Shown here: positions 51,325 to 59,947 of the stretch, one piece after another
Layout: each line of letters starts with the position of its first letter
How positions within the stretch are numbered: position 1 is the stretch's first letter
Source: Bacteroidota bacterium
GTDB taxonomy: Bacteria; Bacteroidota; Bacteroidia; Chitinophagales; Chitinophagaceae
Length of the DNA: 64,000 nucleotides
Direction of reading: 5' to 3'
Assembly: GCA_018267965.1 (NCBI GenBank)
Contig: JAFDXK010000001.1
Span: 186,001-250,000, forward strand
Position numbers and translations under genes: made by a program
Notes under the pieces: model-generated
Database searches by the model: none
The model's input: the letters and a program-made list of their open reading frames with translations, nothing else
Told to the model about the DNA's origin: nothing

Positions 51325-53277
51325 ATGAAGAGAATATTAACCCTTCTATTTTGTTTGAACATCGTCTATGCTAACGCTACTACCTTTGTTAGTGGTATTA
51401 TCTCTACTAACACTACATGGACAAAAGCCAATAGCCCTTATGTGGTGAATGGAAATTTATCAGTGGATTCAGGAGTGAGACTTACCATACAACCGGGGGT
51501 AGTGGTGATGGTTGATAGTAGTTACGCCATCACTATTGATGGTAGCCTTATGGCAAAAGGTACTACTGCTGATAGTATCATATTTACATCTTCTAAAATT
51601 GCACCGTCTCGTAAAGCATGGCAAGGCATTACATTTAGCTTGAAAACAATACATGACACCAGCCGGTTGTATTATTGCAGGTTTGAATATGCCTCATCTG
51701 CAATTGTAACAACGGGCACTTATTGGCTTCAGGTATATTATTCCTTGTTCAGATTTAACACTACAGCTATTCATTTATACACCCAAAACCCTAATTCAAA
51801 TACTTCTGATTTTAATTATAACAAAATAACCCTAAATGATACAGGTGTATATTCTAACTCCCCAAACACTTCCTACAACTCCACTTTAGCAAGATGTGAA
51901 GTAAGTTACAATACTATTGGTATGCGTCAAGAAAATACTTACGGCATACGCATCGCTCTAAATAGCTTTAACTACAATATGATAGGGTATTCTTCAGATG
52001 GTGCAGCAGAAGGTACACAAGGAAATAAATTTATCGGGAATGTTCTCTATGGTGTTTATGTAGTTTCAAGTCCTGCCAATAGGAATAGCGGGTATATAAG
52101 TAATAACCTTTTTCTTTATCATCCAACTGCTATATACATAGACTCTGTTGCGTATGGTCATGTGTACGGTAATACCATAGCTTATAACGGAGTAGGTGTA
52201 GAAAATAATAAGACATACAGAAGTGCGTCATATTCTTCAGGTACGATATTAATATTTGGCAACTGTTATAGCAATAATAATGTTTTTAATTTCCGTACAA
52301 GTGATATCGCGGACATAAACACGCAAGGTGATTATTGGGGAACAGCAAGTATACCGGGCATAGATTCTACTATTTATGATTATTATGACAATGCCACTTT
52401 AGGTAAACTTAGATATACCAATATTAGCTCTACCCCTACTGCAGGTTGTCAGACTACTTCAGCACCACCACCATGTTATCCTAAGCCTGATTCTGTAATA
52501 GCTAATGTTATTTCTCCCTTCAATGCTAATATATCATGGCCTGCTGTGTCGGGCGCTACTGCTTACGAGTATTATGTGATACCGTCCAGCTCTACACCAC
52601 CATCATCAGGCACGCTTACGTTCAATACTTCATTCAGTTTAACAGGACTAACACCCGGACAAACTTACCAGGCTTGTGTACGCACACGTTGCCAGGCATC
52701 GCCATTCTATTCTGCATGGCAGTGCAAAACATTCACTATGCCATACCCGCCATGTAATTCGCCTGCCCATGTTTATATCACCAACATAGGGCCTTACTAT
52801 GCTACCATATCCTGGGATACGGCTGCTTATGCTACACAGTATGAATACTATGTATTGCCTCATCCTTCATCACCACCTGCATCACCAACAGTTACTACTG
52901 CAAGGTCGGTATTGGAGTTTGGTTTTTATCCTGGCACACTGTATGATGTATGTGTAAGGGCTAAATGCGGCCCTGCTTTCTCTGACTGGATATGTGATAC
53001 TTTCAGAACGACAACAACGGGTATCAATACTGTGTATACTCCTGTGGTTAGTATTTATCCTAATCCTAATAAGGGTACATTCACTGTATCGCTGCAAAAT
53101 AATTATGGCAGTAATACAATGGTGACGGTATATGATATGATGGGTAAGGAAATTTACCAATCACCAATCACCAATAATAAATCACAAATATCATTGGGTG
53201 ATGTGCCTAAAGGAGTTTATATGGTGAAGCTGCAACTGGATGATGCGGTGATAACCCAACGTGTGACTGTGGAATAA
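51325..53277 (+). CDS. T9SS protein with beta-helix and two fibronectin type III domains
   Basis: 650 residues: signal peptide (1-18), a right-handed parallel beta-helix region (about 40-370; LSVDSGVRLTIQPGVVVM at its N-terminal cap, then repeated Asn/Tyr-rich turns), two fibronectin type III-like domains (about 385-475 and 480-565; SPFNANISWPAVSGATAYEY, IGPYYATISWDTAAYATQYE) and a sorting domain (about 575-650; YPNPNKGTFTVSL, KGVYMVKLQLDDAV). The beta-helix could bind or cleave polysaccharide, but no catalytic residues could be assigned. Confidence 0.88.
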   Translation: MKRILTLLFCLNIVYANATTFVSGIISTNTTWTKANSPYVVNGNLSVDSGVRLTIQPGVVVMVDSSYAITIDGSLMAKGTTADSIIFTSSKIAPSRKAWQGITFSLKTIHDTSRLYYCRFEYASSAIVTTGTYWLQVYYSLFRFNTTAIHLYTQNPNSNTSDFNYNKITLNDTGVYSNSPNTSYNSTLARCEVSYNTIGMRQENTYGIRIALNSFNYNMIGYSSDGAAEGTQGNKFIGNVLYGVYVVSSPANRNSGYISNNLFLYHPTAIYIDSVAYGHVYGNTIAYNGVGVENNKTYRSASYSSGTILIFGNCYSNNNVFNFRTSDIADINTQGDYWGTASIPGIDSTIYDYYDNATLGKLRYTNISSTPTAGCQTTSAPPPCYPKPDSVIANVISPFNANISWPAVSGATAYEYYVIPSSSTPPSSGTLTFNTSFSLTGLTPGQTYQACVRTRCQASPFYSAWQCKTFTMPYPPCNSPAHVYITNIGPYYATISWDTAAYATQYEYYVLPHPSSPPASPTVTTARSVLEFGFYPGTLYDVCVRAKCGPAFSDWICDTFRTTTTGINTVYTPVVSIYPNPNKGTFTVSLQNNYGSNTMVTVYDMMGKEIYQSPITNNKSQISLGDVPKGVYMVKLQLDDAVITQRVTVE

Positions 53278-53335
53278 ACTTATAGATAAACAATAGAGAA
53301 CAACACTGCTTATAAAACCGCTAAAAATAAACTTT

Positions 53336-54148
53336 ATGAAAAAACTATTTTTTTCGCTACTGCTTATGGCCCCTGTTTGTGCCAATGCACAAATCACGCT
53401 TGAACACACCTATCCTGCAAATGAGACCAATATCTTGATTTACAATCTCGAAGGGGTTGGATACAGGTATATGACGTATGATAATTTTTATCTCTTGTGG
53501 AGTCCAAAAATCAATTTATATGATGGAACCCACACTCTATGGAAAACTATAGATCCCAAAATACCGTCAGGGTATGCATTCAGATCTGCAAAATTCCCAT
53601 CAACAATGTTATTTGATTCAGACACCGGTGTTGAAGTTGTGGTTGTTTGTGCGCGAATAAGCGGTAGTCCGGCAGGGCCTGATGAAATTACCCAAATAGT
53701 TGATGAGAATGGCAGCATTATAAAATCAATTCCATATGCAGTTGATGCATATGTGCAAAAATTTGATGCCTCCTGGAAACTTTTAGTTTTGCTACAAGAT
53801 GCAACCAGTAGTACAAGCAGAGAATGGTGCGAAGTATATAGCCTGCCAGGACAGTTTCTGGGTATTCGCAGCCCTAATGGTAATAATAACAACGACCCTG
53901 CAAGTTCTTTTTTATATCCCAACCCAATGGATAACACAGCAACCTTAGATTACGTATTGCCAAAAGGCTCTGATAAAGGCACCGTGCAGGTCTTTAATGC
54001 AAACGGCACAGCAGTACGTACATATACTGTCAATCAGAATACTGGTAGTTTAACAATTCAGCGTGATGGTTTACCAGCAGGTGCTTATTTTATCACTACT
54101 TCATCTAACGGCGTAACAAGTCCACCACAAAAAATAGCAGTTAATTAA
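53336..54148 (+). CDS. T9SS type A sorting domain protein
   Basis: 270 residues: signal peptide (1-19, ANAQ), a propeller-like or beta-sandwich middle (SPKINLYDGTHTLWKTI, DSDTGVEVVVVCARISG) and a sorting domain (about 193-270; FLYPNPMDNTATLDYVLP, PAGAYFITTS). It follows the previous T9SS gene by 58 bases on the same strand and may be co-transcribed. Function unknown. Confidence 0.78.
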   Translation: MKKLFFSLLLMAPVCANAQITLEHTYPANETNILIYNLEGVGYRYMTYDNFYLLWSPKINLYDGTHTLWKTIDPKIPSGYAFRSAKFPSTMLFDSDTGVEVVVVCARISGSPAGPDEITQIVDENGSIIKSIPYAVDAYVQKFDASWKLLVLLQDATSSTSREWCEVYSLPGQFLGIRSPNGNNNNDPASSFLYPNPMDNTATLDYVLPKGSDKGTVQVFNANGTAVRTYTVNQNTGSLTIQRDGLPAGAYFITTSSNGVTSPPQKIAVN

Positions 54149-54182
54149 CTGTTTAAATTTGTCAACTATAGTGAATCATTAC

Positions 54183-54215
54183 AATCCCTGCTTGCAAAGC
54201 GGGGATTATTGTTTT
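54183..54215. terminator. Terminator (CCCCGC family variant)
   Basis: AATCCCTGC...GCGGGGATT stem with TATTGTTTT tail between the T9SS gene and the convergent regulator gene; one pair is a wobble. Confidence 0.78.
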
Positions 54216-54227
54216 GAGCATAGTTAG

Positions 54228-54878
54228 TTATTCTGCAATGCCATTTTTTACGGCGTAGATAACCAGCCCTGCCGTGTTGCGTACACCTATTTTTTCCAAT
54301 AGTGCACTGCGTATGCCTTCAACAGTACGCTGGCTGAGAAATACTTTGGCGGCTATCTCTGTGTTGGTATGCTCCTTGCATATCAGGCGGAGTATCTCTT
54401 TTTCCTTATCGTTGAGTTGAATATTGTTCTTAGTGCGTTGCTGCACTTTGTTCTTATCTACCAATCCCTTCAGTAATATCTTACTCACCATATCATTGAA
54501 GTAATAATTGGTTTCATGTACGGCATATATGGCTTTGATGATCTCGTCAGGGTCGGCATTTTTTATGAGGTAACCATTAACGCCCATATCCAGCATATGC
54601 AGAATAAAATTCTCATCATCATACATGGTGAGCACTATTATTTTTGTATCGGCATTTTTTTCGCGGATGCGTTTAGTGGCTTCCATCCCGTCCATCTCCG
54701 GCATTTTCATATCCAGTATGATAACATCGGGTGTGGTGGTTTCTAAAAGTTCCAGCAGTTGCACGCCGTTCTCTACCTCGCCTATGCATTGCAAATTTGC
54801 ATCGGCATTTAAAGTATACAATATGCCCTTCCTGAAAACTTTATGGTCGTCTGCGATGATGTATTTTATCTTTTCCAT
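54228..54878 (-). CDS. NarL/FixJ-type response regulator
   Basis: 216 residues: receiver (1-125) with D10/D11, phospho-acceptor D56 (VIILDMKMPEMDG), Thr in VLTMYDDE and Lys in YLIKNADPDE. A LuxR-type helix-turn-helix domain follows (about 150-212; LNDKEKEILRLICKEHTNTE, FLSQRTVEGIRSALLEKIG). It is the last gene of a four-gene minus-strand group, starting 2 bases after the kinase stop, and is probably phosphorylated by it. It may bind the repeated CGTATTT motif upstream of the group. Confidence 0.93.
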   Translation of the reverse strand: MEKIKYIIADDHKVFRKGILYTLNADANLQCIGEVENGVQLLELLETTTPDVIILDMKMPEMDGMEATKRIREKNADTKIIVLTMYDDENFILHMLDMGVNGYLIKNADPDEIIKAIYAVHETNYYFNDMVSKILLKGLVDKNKVQQRTKNNIQLNDKEKEILRLICKEHTNTEIAAKVFLSQRTVEGIRSALLEKIGVRNTAGLVIYAVKNGIAE

Positions 54879-54880
54879 AC

Positions 54881-55654
54881 TTATAACGGTATACGGATGA
54901 TGGTGTGATATTGATTATCGGTATTGGCAAATTCTATAGTGCCGCTCAGTGCTTTCAATCGTGTTGCAATATTCTTGAGCCCTGAGGCGTTTTTCTTTTC
55001 GAGATATTCATTAAAGCTATCTTCGGTAATGCCTTCTCCGTTGTGGCTGATGCGCACCTGTAACATATTGTTGTGTGCAAGGGTATGCACGTTTGCAATG
55101 CTGGCAGATGCGTATTTCATCATATTGTTTACCAGTTCCTGCACTATGCGGTATACAGCCAGCGCTATGGCATCGTTCAGTGGTGGCAGTGCATCACTTG
55201 TATAACGGATGTTGATAGCCCCGGTTTTGGTAAACACATCGAAGAAAGATTGCAGTGCTTTTTGCAAACCTAAATGTTGCAGCATAGTGGGCTGCAGGCG
55301 GTGAGAAATGGCGCGTACCTTACCTATGCTCTCGTCCAGCAATTCCTGCGAAAGGGTTACAGCATCATTTACTACGCCTTCTTTATTGGCATTACGTAAG
55401 TATAGCCGTACAGAAGAGAGAGTGGCTCCTACATCATCGTGCAACTCTGCAGCTATGCGGCTGCGCTCTTCTTCCTCGGCACGAATGGTAGCTTCTGACA
55501 GTTCTTTTTCTTTTTGCAGTTGTATGATGGCGAGCTCGTGTTTATGCGAAACCACCCTGCGCTGATACATGACCACAAACAGAATGATGCCTGTAGACAA
55601 ACTGAGCATAGCGCCCACGCCCAGTAAAACGATGCTAAGGTTTGACAGTTCCAT
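54881..55654 (-). CDS. Sensor histidine kinase (HisKA_3 type), minimal input
   Basis: 257 residues: one N-terminal membrane helix (about 5-30), a coiled coil (35-65), a HisKA_3 dimerisation domain with phospho-acceptor in AELHDDVGATLSS (H72), and an ATPase domain (about 155-257; IVQELVNNMMKYASA, ASGLKNIATRLKAL). The Gly-rich ATP motif reads SHNGEGI, with His where many kinases have Asp, as occurs in other Bacteroidota kinases. There is no extracellular sensor. The upstream membrane protein gene overlaps it by 20 bases and may supply sensing. Confidence 0.9.
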   Translation of the reverse strand: MELSNLSIVLLGVGAMLSLSTGIILFVVMYQRRVVSHKHELAIIQLQKEKELSEATIRAEEEERSRIAAELHDDVGATLSSVRLYLRNANKEGVVNDAVTLSQELLDESIGKVRAISHRLQPTMLQHLGLQKALQSFFDVFTKTGAINIRYTSDALPPLNDAIALAVYRIVQELVNNMMKYASASIANVHTLAHNNMLQVRISHNGEGITEDSFNEYLEKKNASGLKNIATRLKALSGTIEFANTDNQYHTIIRIPL

Positions 55655-56330
55655 CCTTTATGCTCAGTGCTTTTGCCAACAATATATTTTTAGTGATGTT
55701 CAACCCGCAAAAGACAGTGCTCCATAGCATAGCACCCAAAGCTATATCCTGTGTACGGATTCTTTCTGCAAACATAAACATAAAAAATACCCCCGATGCG
55801 TAAATCAGGAAGGTAACGTTTACCCAAAAAAATCTTGATTGCAAAATATTATCGAGCAAGGGGCCGGTAAGCAGTTTGTAAAAACCAACCATAGCAAGTA
55901 TGATGTATAGCAGGTAGAACAAAGCACCTGCTGTAAGGTTTAGCCTGAATCGCTCCAGTGGTATTGCAGTATTAAAGGGTCGGATGTAGAGGGTATGCGC
56001 TATGAAGAACATCGCCAACAGAATAGATAACAGGATAGCATTACGTTTGTTTCTGAATAGTGGTGTGTAATATGATGATATTAAAAACAACTCCAGTATC
56101 ATAAACACATTACCTGTCCAAGGTATTCTATGCCCCATTGTTTTTGCTATCATAGCAGTTATGTCAAATAAAAATGCTGCTAGGGCATACCACCATAGCA
56201 GCATTTTATCCTTTCTACCCATTAGTATAGGCAATACGGATGATGAAACCGAAATATAATATATAATCTTCCCTACTATCAAACCAGGAGGATTAAAATA
56301 ACTATGGAAGTTGTATCGGGTAGGAGTCAC
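55635..56330 (-). CDS. Polytopic membrane protein, possible sensor partner
   Basis: 231 residues from a GTG start (no usable ATG precedes the first membrane segment). About seven membrane segments: residues 18-36, 45-62, 73-90, 98-115, 132-150, 168-186 and 195-215. Overlaps the kinase gene by 20 bases and the upstream gene by 29, an arrangement that couples translation. No recognised family; it could be a membrane sensor feeding the kinase that lacks its own. Confidence 0.6.
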   Translation of the reverse strand: MTPTRYNFHSYFNPPGLIVGKIIYYISVSSSVLPILMGRKDKMLLWWYALAAFLFDITAMIAKTMGHRIPWTGNVFMILELFLISSYYTPLFRNKRNAILLSILLAMFFIAHTLYIRPFNTAIPLERFRLNLTAGALFYLLYIILAMVGFYKLLTGPLLDNILQSRFFWVNVTFLIYASGVFFMFMFAERIRTQDIALGAMLWSTVFCGLNITKNILLAKALSIKDGTVKP

Positions 56331-56802
56331 TCAAATTATAATACCCAACCGGAGTGTTTCCATTCATGGTTCTGAATATCACTGCATACTTAGATTCTGG
56401 TGGTGAATATTGCGCTTTAAAAAACTGGAACTCTGTGGCATTATCTTTCAGATATGCCCCGTTGAACAATGCAAATGCATAGTAGGTAATATTTGGGTCG
56501 TATGGCTCAGGCGGTTTGCCGGTAGGTGAAAGCTCCTGAAAGCCCAATGCGATAGCGTTGACATCTGCCATAGCAAAATCGTACTCCAGTTTCCAGCAGG
56601 TAGTGCTGCAATCTGAGCCTGCCATCTGGTCAGACAATTCTGTCCAGGGTACAGATACCGGGGCTACTTCCGCATATGATTCTCCCCAGTAATTGTAGAG
56701 GTAGCCTTCAAAAGCGGCTTGTGTAATGCTGTGGTAATTGGCTACAGCCATCTGGTCGACAGGGCTGTTGCAGTCTGTGATGGTAATGTTTTTCTCTCCC
56801 AT
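56302..56802 (-). CDS. Hypothetical soluble protein, first gene of the HK/RR operon
   Basis: 166 residues from the ATG at 56802; a TTG at 56847 is possible but less likely. No signal peptide. Acidic and aromatic, with Cys in ITDCNS and SDCSTTCWKLEYDF, and segments AFEGYLYNYWGESYAEV and YYAFALFNGAYLKDN. No family recognised. Being first in a group with a membrane protein, kinase and regulator suggests a role in the same response. Confidence 0.5.
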   Translation of the reverse strand: MGEKNITITDCNSPVDQMAVANYHSITQAAFEGYLYNYWGESYAEVAPVSVPWTELSDQMAGSDCSTTCWKLEYDFAMADVNAIALGFQELSPTGKPPEPYDPNITYYAFALFNGAYLKDNATEFQFFKAQYSPPESKYAVIFRTMNGNTPVGYYNLSDSYPIQLP

Positions 56803-56925
56803 ATATGGTGCCTTATTTTCAGATAAAGATAATTGAATGGTGACCAACGATATTCATTAGCAGGCAATAATTTATTCACAATATTTACCACATAACATAA
56901 AGATGTTATTCAGAAAATTTCATGA

Positions 56926-56959
56926 GTGCGTATTTATACGTATTTAAAAATGCGTATTT
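56926..56959. promoter_or_regulatory. Triple CGTATTT motif, candidate operator
   Basis: CGTATTT occurs at 56929-56935, 56939-56945 and 56953-56959 (10 and 14 bases apart). It includes a near-palindrome at 56937-56956 (TACGTATTTAAAAATGCGTA, 16 of 20 positions symmetric). It lies about 130 bases upstream of the HK/RR operon start, a place suited to an activator of the NarL type. Confidence 0.4.
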
Positions 56960-57439
56960 CCCGCAATGAGAATTAGTGGTTCTTCTCTTGAAAGCGATAT
57001 GCTGATGTGCTAATCTTGTATTGTTATCAGATTATTACATCATTATTAAAGATGCTATTGTTATATGCCTTTATGTAACGGGAATATGAGAGAGATTCCG
57101 ACCTGCAACTGCTGTAAAGGGGTAACTTTTACCCAATACTTTATGGCTAAGTTGCTGAAGGGCTTTATCAAACAATGCAAATACCGACAAACCCTGTCAC
57201 CATCTTCATTGAGTTTAATGCAAATAGTGACGGCAGAAGTTTTTTATTCATCTCCGCATTTTACGACGCTGCAGGTGCACATCTCGGCTTTGTGTGCGTT
57301 AGATTGAATATAGTATGGCAGTATTGACAAGGTATTGTCAGACAAAACGAACAACCTATCGGCTATTTAGTTTCTACTATACGCATCTTTTGTGCGAGTT
57401 GGCAGCTCGGGCACAACTATAAGCAATATCACCATGTAA

Positions 57440-57470
57440 CCGCCCCCAGACCAAGGGGGCGTTTAGTTTT
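57440..57470 (+). terminator. Strong hairpin with T-rich tail, no obvious upstream gene
   Basis: Perfect CGCCCCC / GGGGGCG stem followed by TTTAGTTTT. No credible plus-strand coding gene ends before it, so it may close a small RNA or serve the minus strand. Confidence 0.6.
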
Positions 57471-57609
57471 AGTGCGGTATACAAGTGCATGGATGTATAT
57501 GGCCATGGGATTTTTGTATAGTTAACGATTCCGCAATTAACACATCGCCAACAAAGCGTTACATCTTCTTTAGCATAGTGCTTGATAGTTTTATTCAAAA
57601 CTTATGCTT

Positions 57610-58266
57610 ATGAAATCCTTATTCTTTACATTGTCATTAAGTGCTGTATGCACAAGCGCATTTGCACAAACCGAAACAACTATCGGCAACCCTAAGGCTG
57701 CAACCACATCTTCTTTTTCTATCGGGGCTACCTCAGGTATTGAAAGAGAGAATTTATTTCCGATGAAATATTCGAGCCCGTGGGCTACTCCCGTTACCTA
57801 TTCGATGTCGCAGGTTTTTATGCGTTACAATTTCAATAAACACATGTCGCTGCAAACAGGTATAGGCTTTGGTGTAATCCCTCAAAAAGAAATGACTTAC
57901 GGCTCTTATCTTCAAAATAGTAGTTATCACCCGACTACTATTGCCACGAATGGATTTGTTATAGAGAACCCTGTTAGTTTGCAATATCATTTCTTTTCGC
58001 CCAAGGCAAGGCTGCGCCCGTATATAGGTGTTGGTACTACAATACGACGTTATTATCTTAATGAAACAACATCGGATGTTAGTAATGGCTCAGCCATCTT
58101 TAACCGAGCATATCATAATGATGTGTTGTTGCTAACAGCAACTCAAGGGCTAACGTGGCAAGTAAATAAACACTGGCAGGTAAACCAGAGCCTTACATTT
58201 ATGAACCAGGGAAAATTCAATGCACTGTCGTTGCAACTGGGTGTATCTTATAAGATAGGAAAGTAG
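57610..58266 (+). CDS. Outer-membrane beta-barrel protein
   Basis: 218 residues from the ATG at 57610 (57604 is an alternative two codons earlier). Signal peptide (1-20, SAFAQ), then a small barrel of about eight strands (FSIGATSGIERENLFPMKY, MSLQTGIGFGVIPQKEM, VSLQYHFFSPKARLRPYIG, ending SLQLGVSYKIGK). Probably a minor outer-membrane protein; function unknown. Followed by a strong terminator. Confidence 0.78.
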   Translation: MKSLFFTLSLSAVCTSAFAQTETTIGNPKAATTSSFSIGATSGIERENLFPMKYSSPWATPVTYSMSQVFMRYNFNKHMSLQTGIGFGVIPQKEMTYGSYLQNSSYHPTTIATNGFVIENPVSLQYHFFSPKARLRPYIGVGTTIRRYYLNETTSDVSNGSAIFNRAYHNDVLLLTATQGLTWQVNKHWQVNQSLTFMNQGKFNALSLQLGVSYKIGK

Positions 58267-58279
58267 TTTGTGTTTATGA

Positions 58280-58312
58280 TATATCCCCGCCTTTCGGGCG
58301 GGGATTTTGTTT
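58280..58312. terminator. Bidirectional terminator (CCCCGC family)
   Basis: ATCCCCGCC-TTTC-GGGCGGGGAT stem and TTTTG tail, between the barrel gene and the convergent lipoprotein gene. Confidence 0.85.
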
Positions 58313-58341
58313 TAGAAAGTCTCTGTTTATTTATTGTCGCT

Positions 58342-59250
58342 TTATTTTGCAACAATAGGACAATTTACCAGAGCAGCATTAGTGGCTAACGATGTTGCCG
58401 CCTGTGCAGTAGACAGGTTGCTGACCATACTAAAATTTGCATTGTCGTAGATATCAACAGACCATAGCGGAGAATAGCCCGCATCGGCAGGCAGTACTGA
58501 TGCAATATTGTGTGTTTGCAGAGAGCTCATTTCCATCTTAAAACCTGATGACGGTCCGCCGTTAGGTTGATTGGGATTGATATTGAATGTAACATAAATA
58601 GGTGCTACCGGAATTTTTCCATTTACTGTGTTTAAATCTTTTTCTCCAAACGTGAAATAAGACACAACTTTATTTTTATACCAACCTCTTATAATGCCTG
58701 TGCTTTCTCCATTCAGACGTTTGGAAGCAGTAGAGCCAGATGGTACTACCGGACAGTTGACAATATGTGTAGTAGCACTAATGGTATAGCCCTTATCTTT
58801 TATCTGCTGGTAAGAGGTAATGGTATTAGCTACATAATCTGATGGCACTTCTACGGTATTGACCAGCCAAAAATCATTGTAGTTGGCATCGCCCGGTATG
58901 ACATCAATAATGTTCAACTGGCCGCTTACAGGCGTTCCATTTTGTACTAACACATATATGGGTGCCGGTGTTTCGGGCTGCACGTCAAAATTGTAATACG
59001 ATATGACATTACCGGATGGACCATAGCCCTGTGTAATAAAAGGCGGTTTGTCAAAGTCTATGGGTGCATTGGCTGCAGGCAAACCATTGCTTGCATCGCG
59101 CACTTGTAAATGCCCGGCTGCTGCAGAGAACCTGTCAACCGCTACTTTTTCTGCGGTATCGGGAGAAGTGCCTGTAACTATTTCTTTTTTATCTTTTTTA
59201 CATGCCATGGCAGACAGGCATACCAATAGCGATAATCTTATGAGTTTCAT
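58342..59250 (-). CDS. Hypothetical lipoprotein
   Basis: 302 residues from the ATG at 59250 (two other ATGs lie 3-4 codons upstream). Lipoprotein signal (LLVCLSAMAC, then KKDKKE). The mature part includes FDKPPFITQGYGPSGNVISY, YYNFDVQPETPAPIYVLVQ and YSPLWSVDIYDNANF. No family recognised. Probably on the outer membrane. It follows the peroxiredoxin gene by 59 bases on the same strand. Confidence 0.6.
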   Translation of the reverse strand: MKLIRLSLLVCLSAMACKKDKKEIVTGTSPDTAEKVAVDRFSAAAGHLQVRDASNGLPAANAPIDFDKPPFITQGYGPSGNVISYYNFDVQPETPAPIYVLVQNGTPVSGQLNIIDVIPGDANYNDFWLVNTVEVPSDYVANTITSYQQIKDKGYTISATTHIVNCPVVPSGSTASKRLNGESTGIIRGWYKNKVVSYFTFGEKDLNTVNGKIPVAPIYVTFNINPNQPNGGPSSGFKMEMSSLQTHNIASVLPADAGYSPLWSVDIYDNANFSMVSNLSTAQAATSLATNAALVNCPIVAK

Positions 59251-59309
59251 TCCATTCATCATTGTTTATGCATTTAGATTGTTTGAAAATTTTTATTTGA
59301 TGTTTGCAT

Positions 59310-59894
59310 TTACAGATGTGCCAGTATATCCTTTATTGGTGCGCGATGTGTATAGTCGGCATCAAAAAACTTATACGCTATCTTTCCTTCTTTGTTTATG
59401 ATATAGACTGCGGGCACTGGTAGATTGTTGCCATTTTTGCCGTTGTTTTTCATAAGGTTTATACCATATCCTTTCAGTTTAGTGTTGGTAGCATCATCTA
59501 CTTTGTAGGCCACATCATATTGCTTCATTATTTTAAGGCCTTCATCATGAAGGATAGAAAATCCGGCTTTTGTTTTTTTAACAGTTACGTCGATGCTTTC
59601 AGATATTTCGGGAGTTACAGCCAATACCGTAGCATTTTTAGCCACTATCTGCATTAATGAGTCTTGCATTTGGCTCAGGTACCTATTGCAATAAGGACAC
59701 CACTCGCCCCTGTAAAATACCAATACAACCGGGCTCTTTTTCAATACTGTATGCAGCTCTATTTTTTTACCGTTTTGGTCTTTTGCCATGAAATCGGGCG
59801 CTACATCTCCTGTGTTTAGTCCTTTGGGCTGACTTTGTGCCATGACTATTGTTCCTGCTAATAGCAGGCTAATTGTCGAAATAATTTTTTTCAT
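59310..59894 (-). CDS. Exported AhpC/TSA-family peroxiredoxin
   Basis: 194 residues: signal peptide (1-20, TIVMAQ), then a thioredoxin-like peroxiredoxin domain with both active cysteines in FYRGEWCPYCNRY (C66 and C69), reducing peroxides in the periplasm. A Crp/Fnr regulator gene is directly upstream on the same strand, 53 bases away. The -7 promoter element at 59913-59920 and an inverted repeat just upstream of it suggest control by that regulator. Confidence 0.88.
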   Translation of the reverse strand: MKKIISTISLLLAGTIVMAQSQPKGLNTGDVAPDFMAKDQNGKKIELHTVLKKSPVVLVFYRGEWCPYCNRYLSQMQDSLMQIVAKNATVLAVTPEISESIDVTVKKTKAGFSILHDEGLKIMKQYDVAYKVDDATNTKLKGYGINLMKNNGKNGNNLPVPAVYIINKEGKIAYKFFDADYTHRAPIKDILAHL

Positions 59895-59912
59895 TGTTGC
59901 TTATTTAAGCAC

Positions 59913-59920
59913 CAAAATTA
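59913..59920 (-). promoter_or_regulatory. Promoter -7 element for the peroxiredoxin gene
   Basis: CAAAATTA reads TAATTTTG on the minus strand, a full match to TANNTTTG, 18 bases before the ATG. Confidence 0.5.
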
Positions 59921-59923
59921 TTT

Positions 59924-59945
59924 TGACAGTATTTGGCAGTGTGTC
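59924..59945. promoter_or_regulatory. Candidate operator (TGACA-N12-TGTCA)
   Basis: A perfect inverted repeat of TGACA and TGTCA with a 12-base spacer, lying just upstream of the peroxiredoxin -7 element. A related TGTC-N7-GACA occurs near 60810-60825 on the other side of the Crp/Fnr gene. Confidence 0.35.
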
Positions 59946-59947
59946 AG

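Larger units (their letters stand above)
56803..57603. other. Long intergenic region
   Basis: About 800 bases. It holds three CGTATTT repeats near 56929-56959 (annotated separately) and a strong hairpin at 57440-57470. Open frames at 57065-57307 (+) and 57377-57598 (-) lack coding character. No tRNA or rRNA seen. A small RNA ending at the hairpin is possible. Confidence 0.5.

Noticed and set aside
57065-57307. 80-codon open frame in the long gap
   Set aside because: Composition is not protein-like for this genome, there is no signal or domain, and no promoter motif was found; it may be chance.
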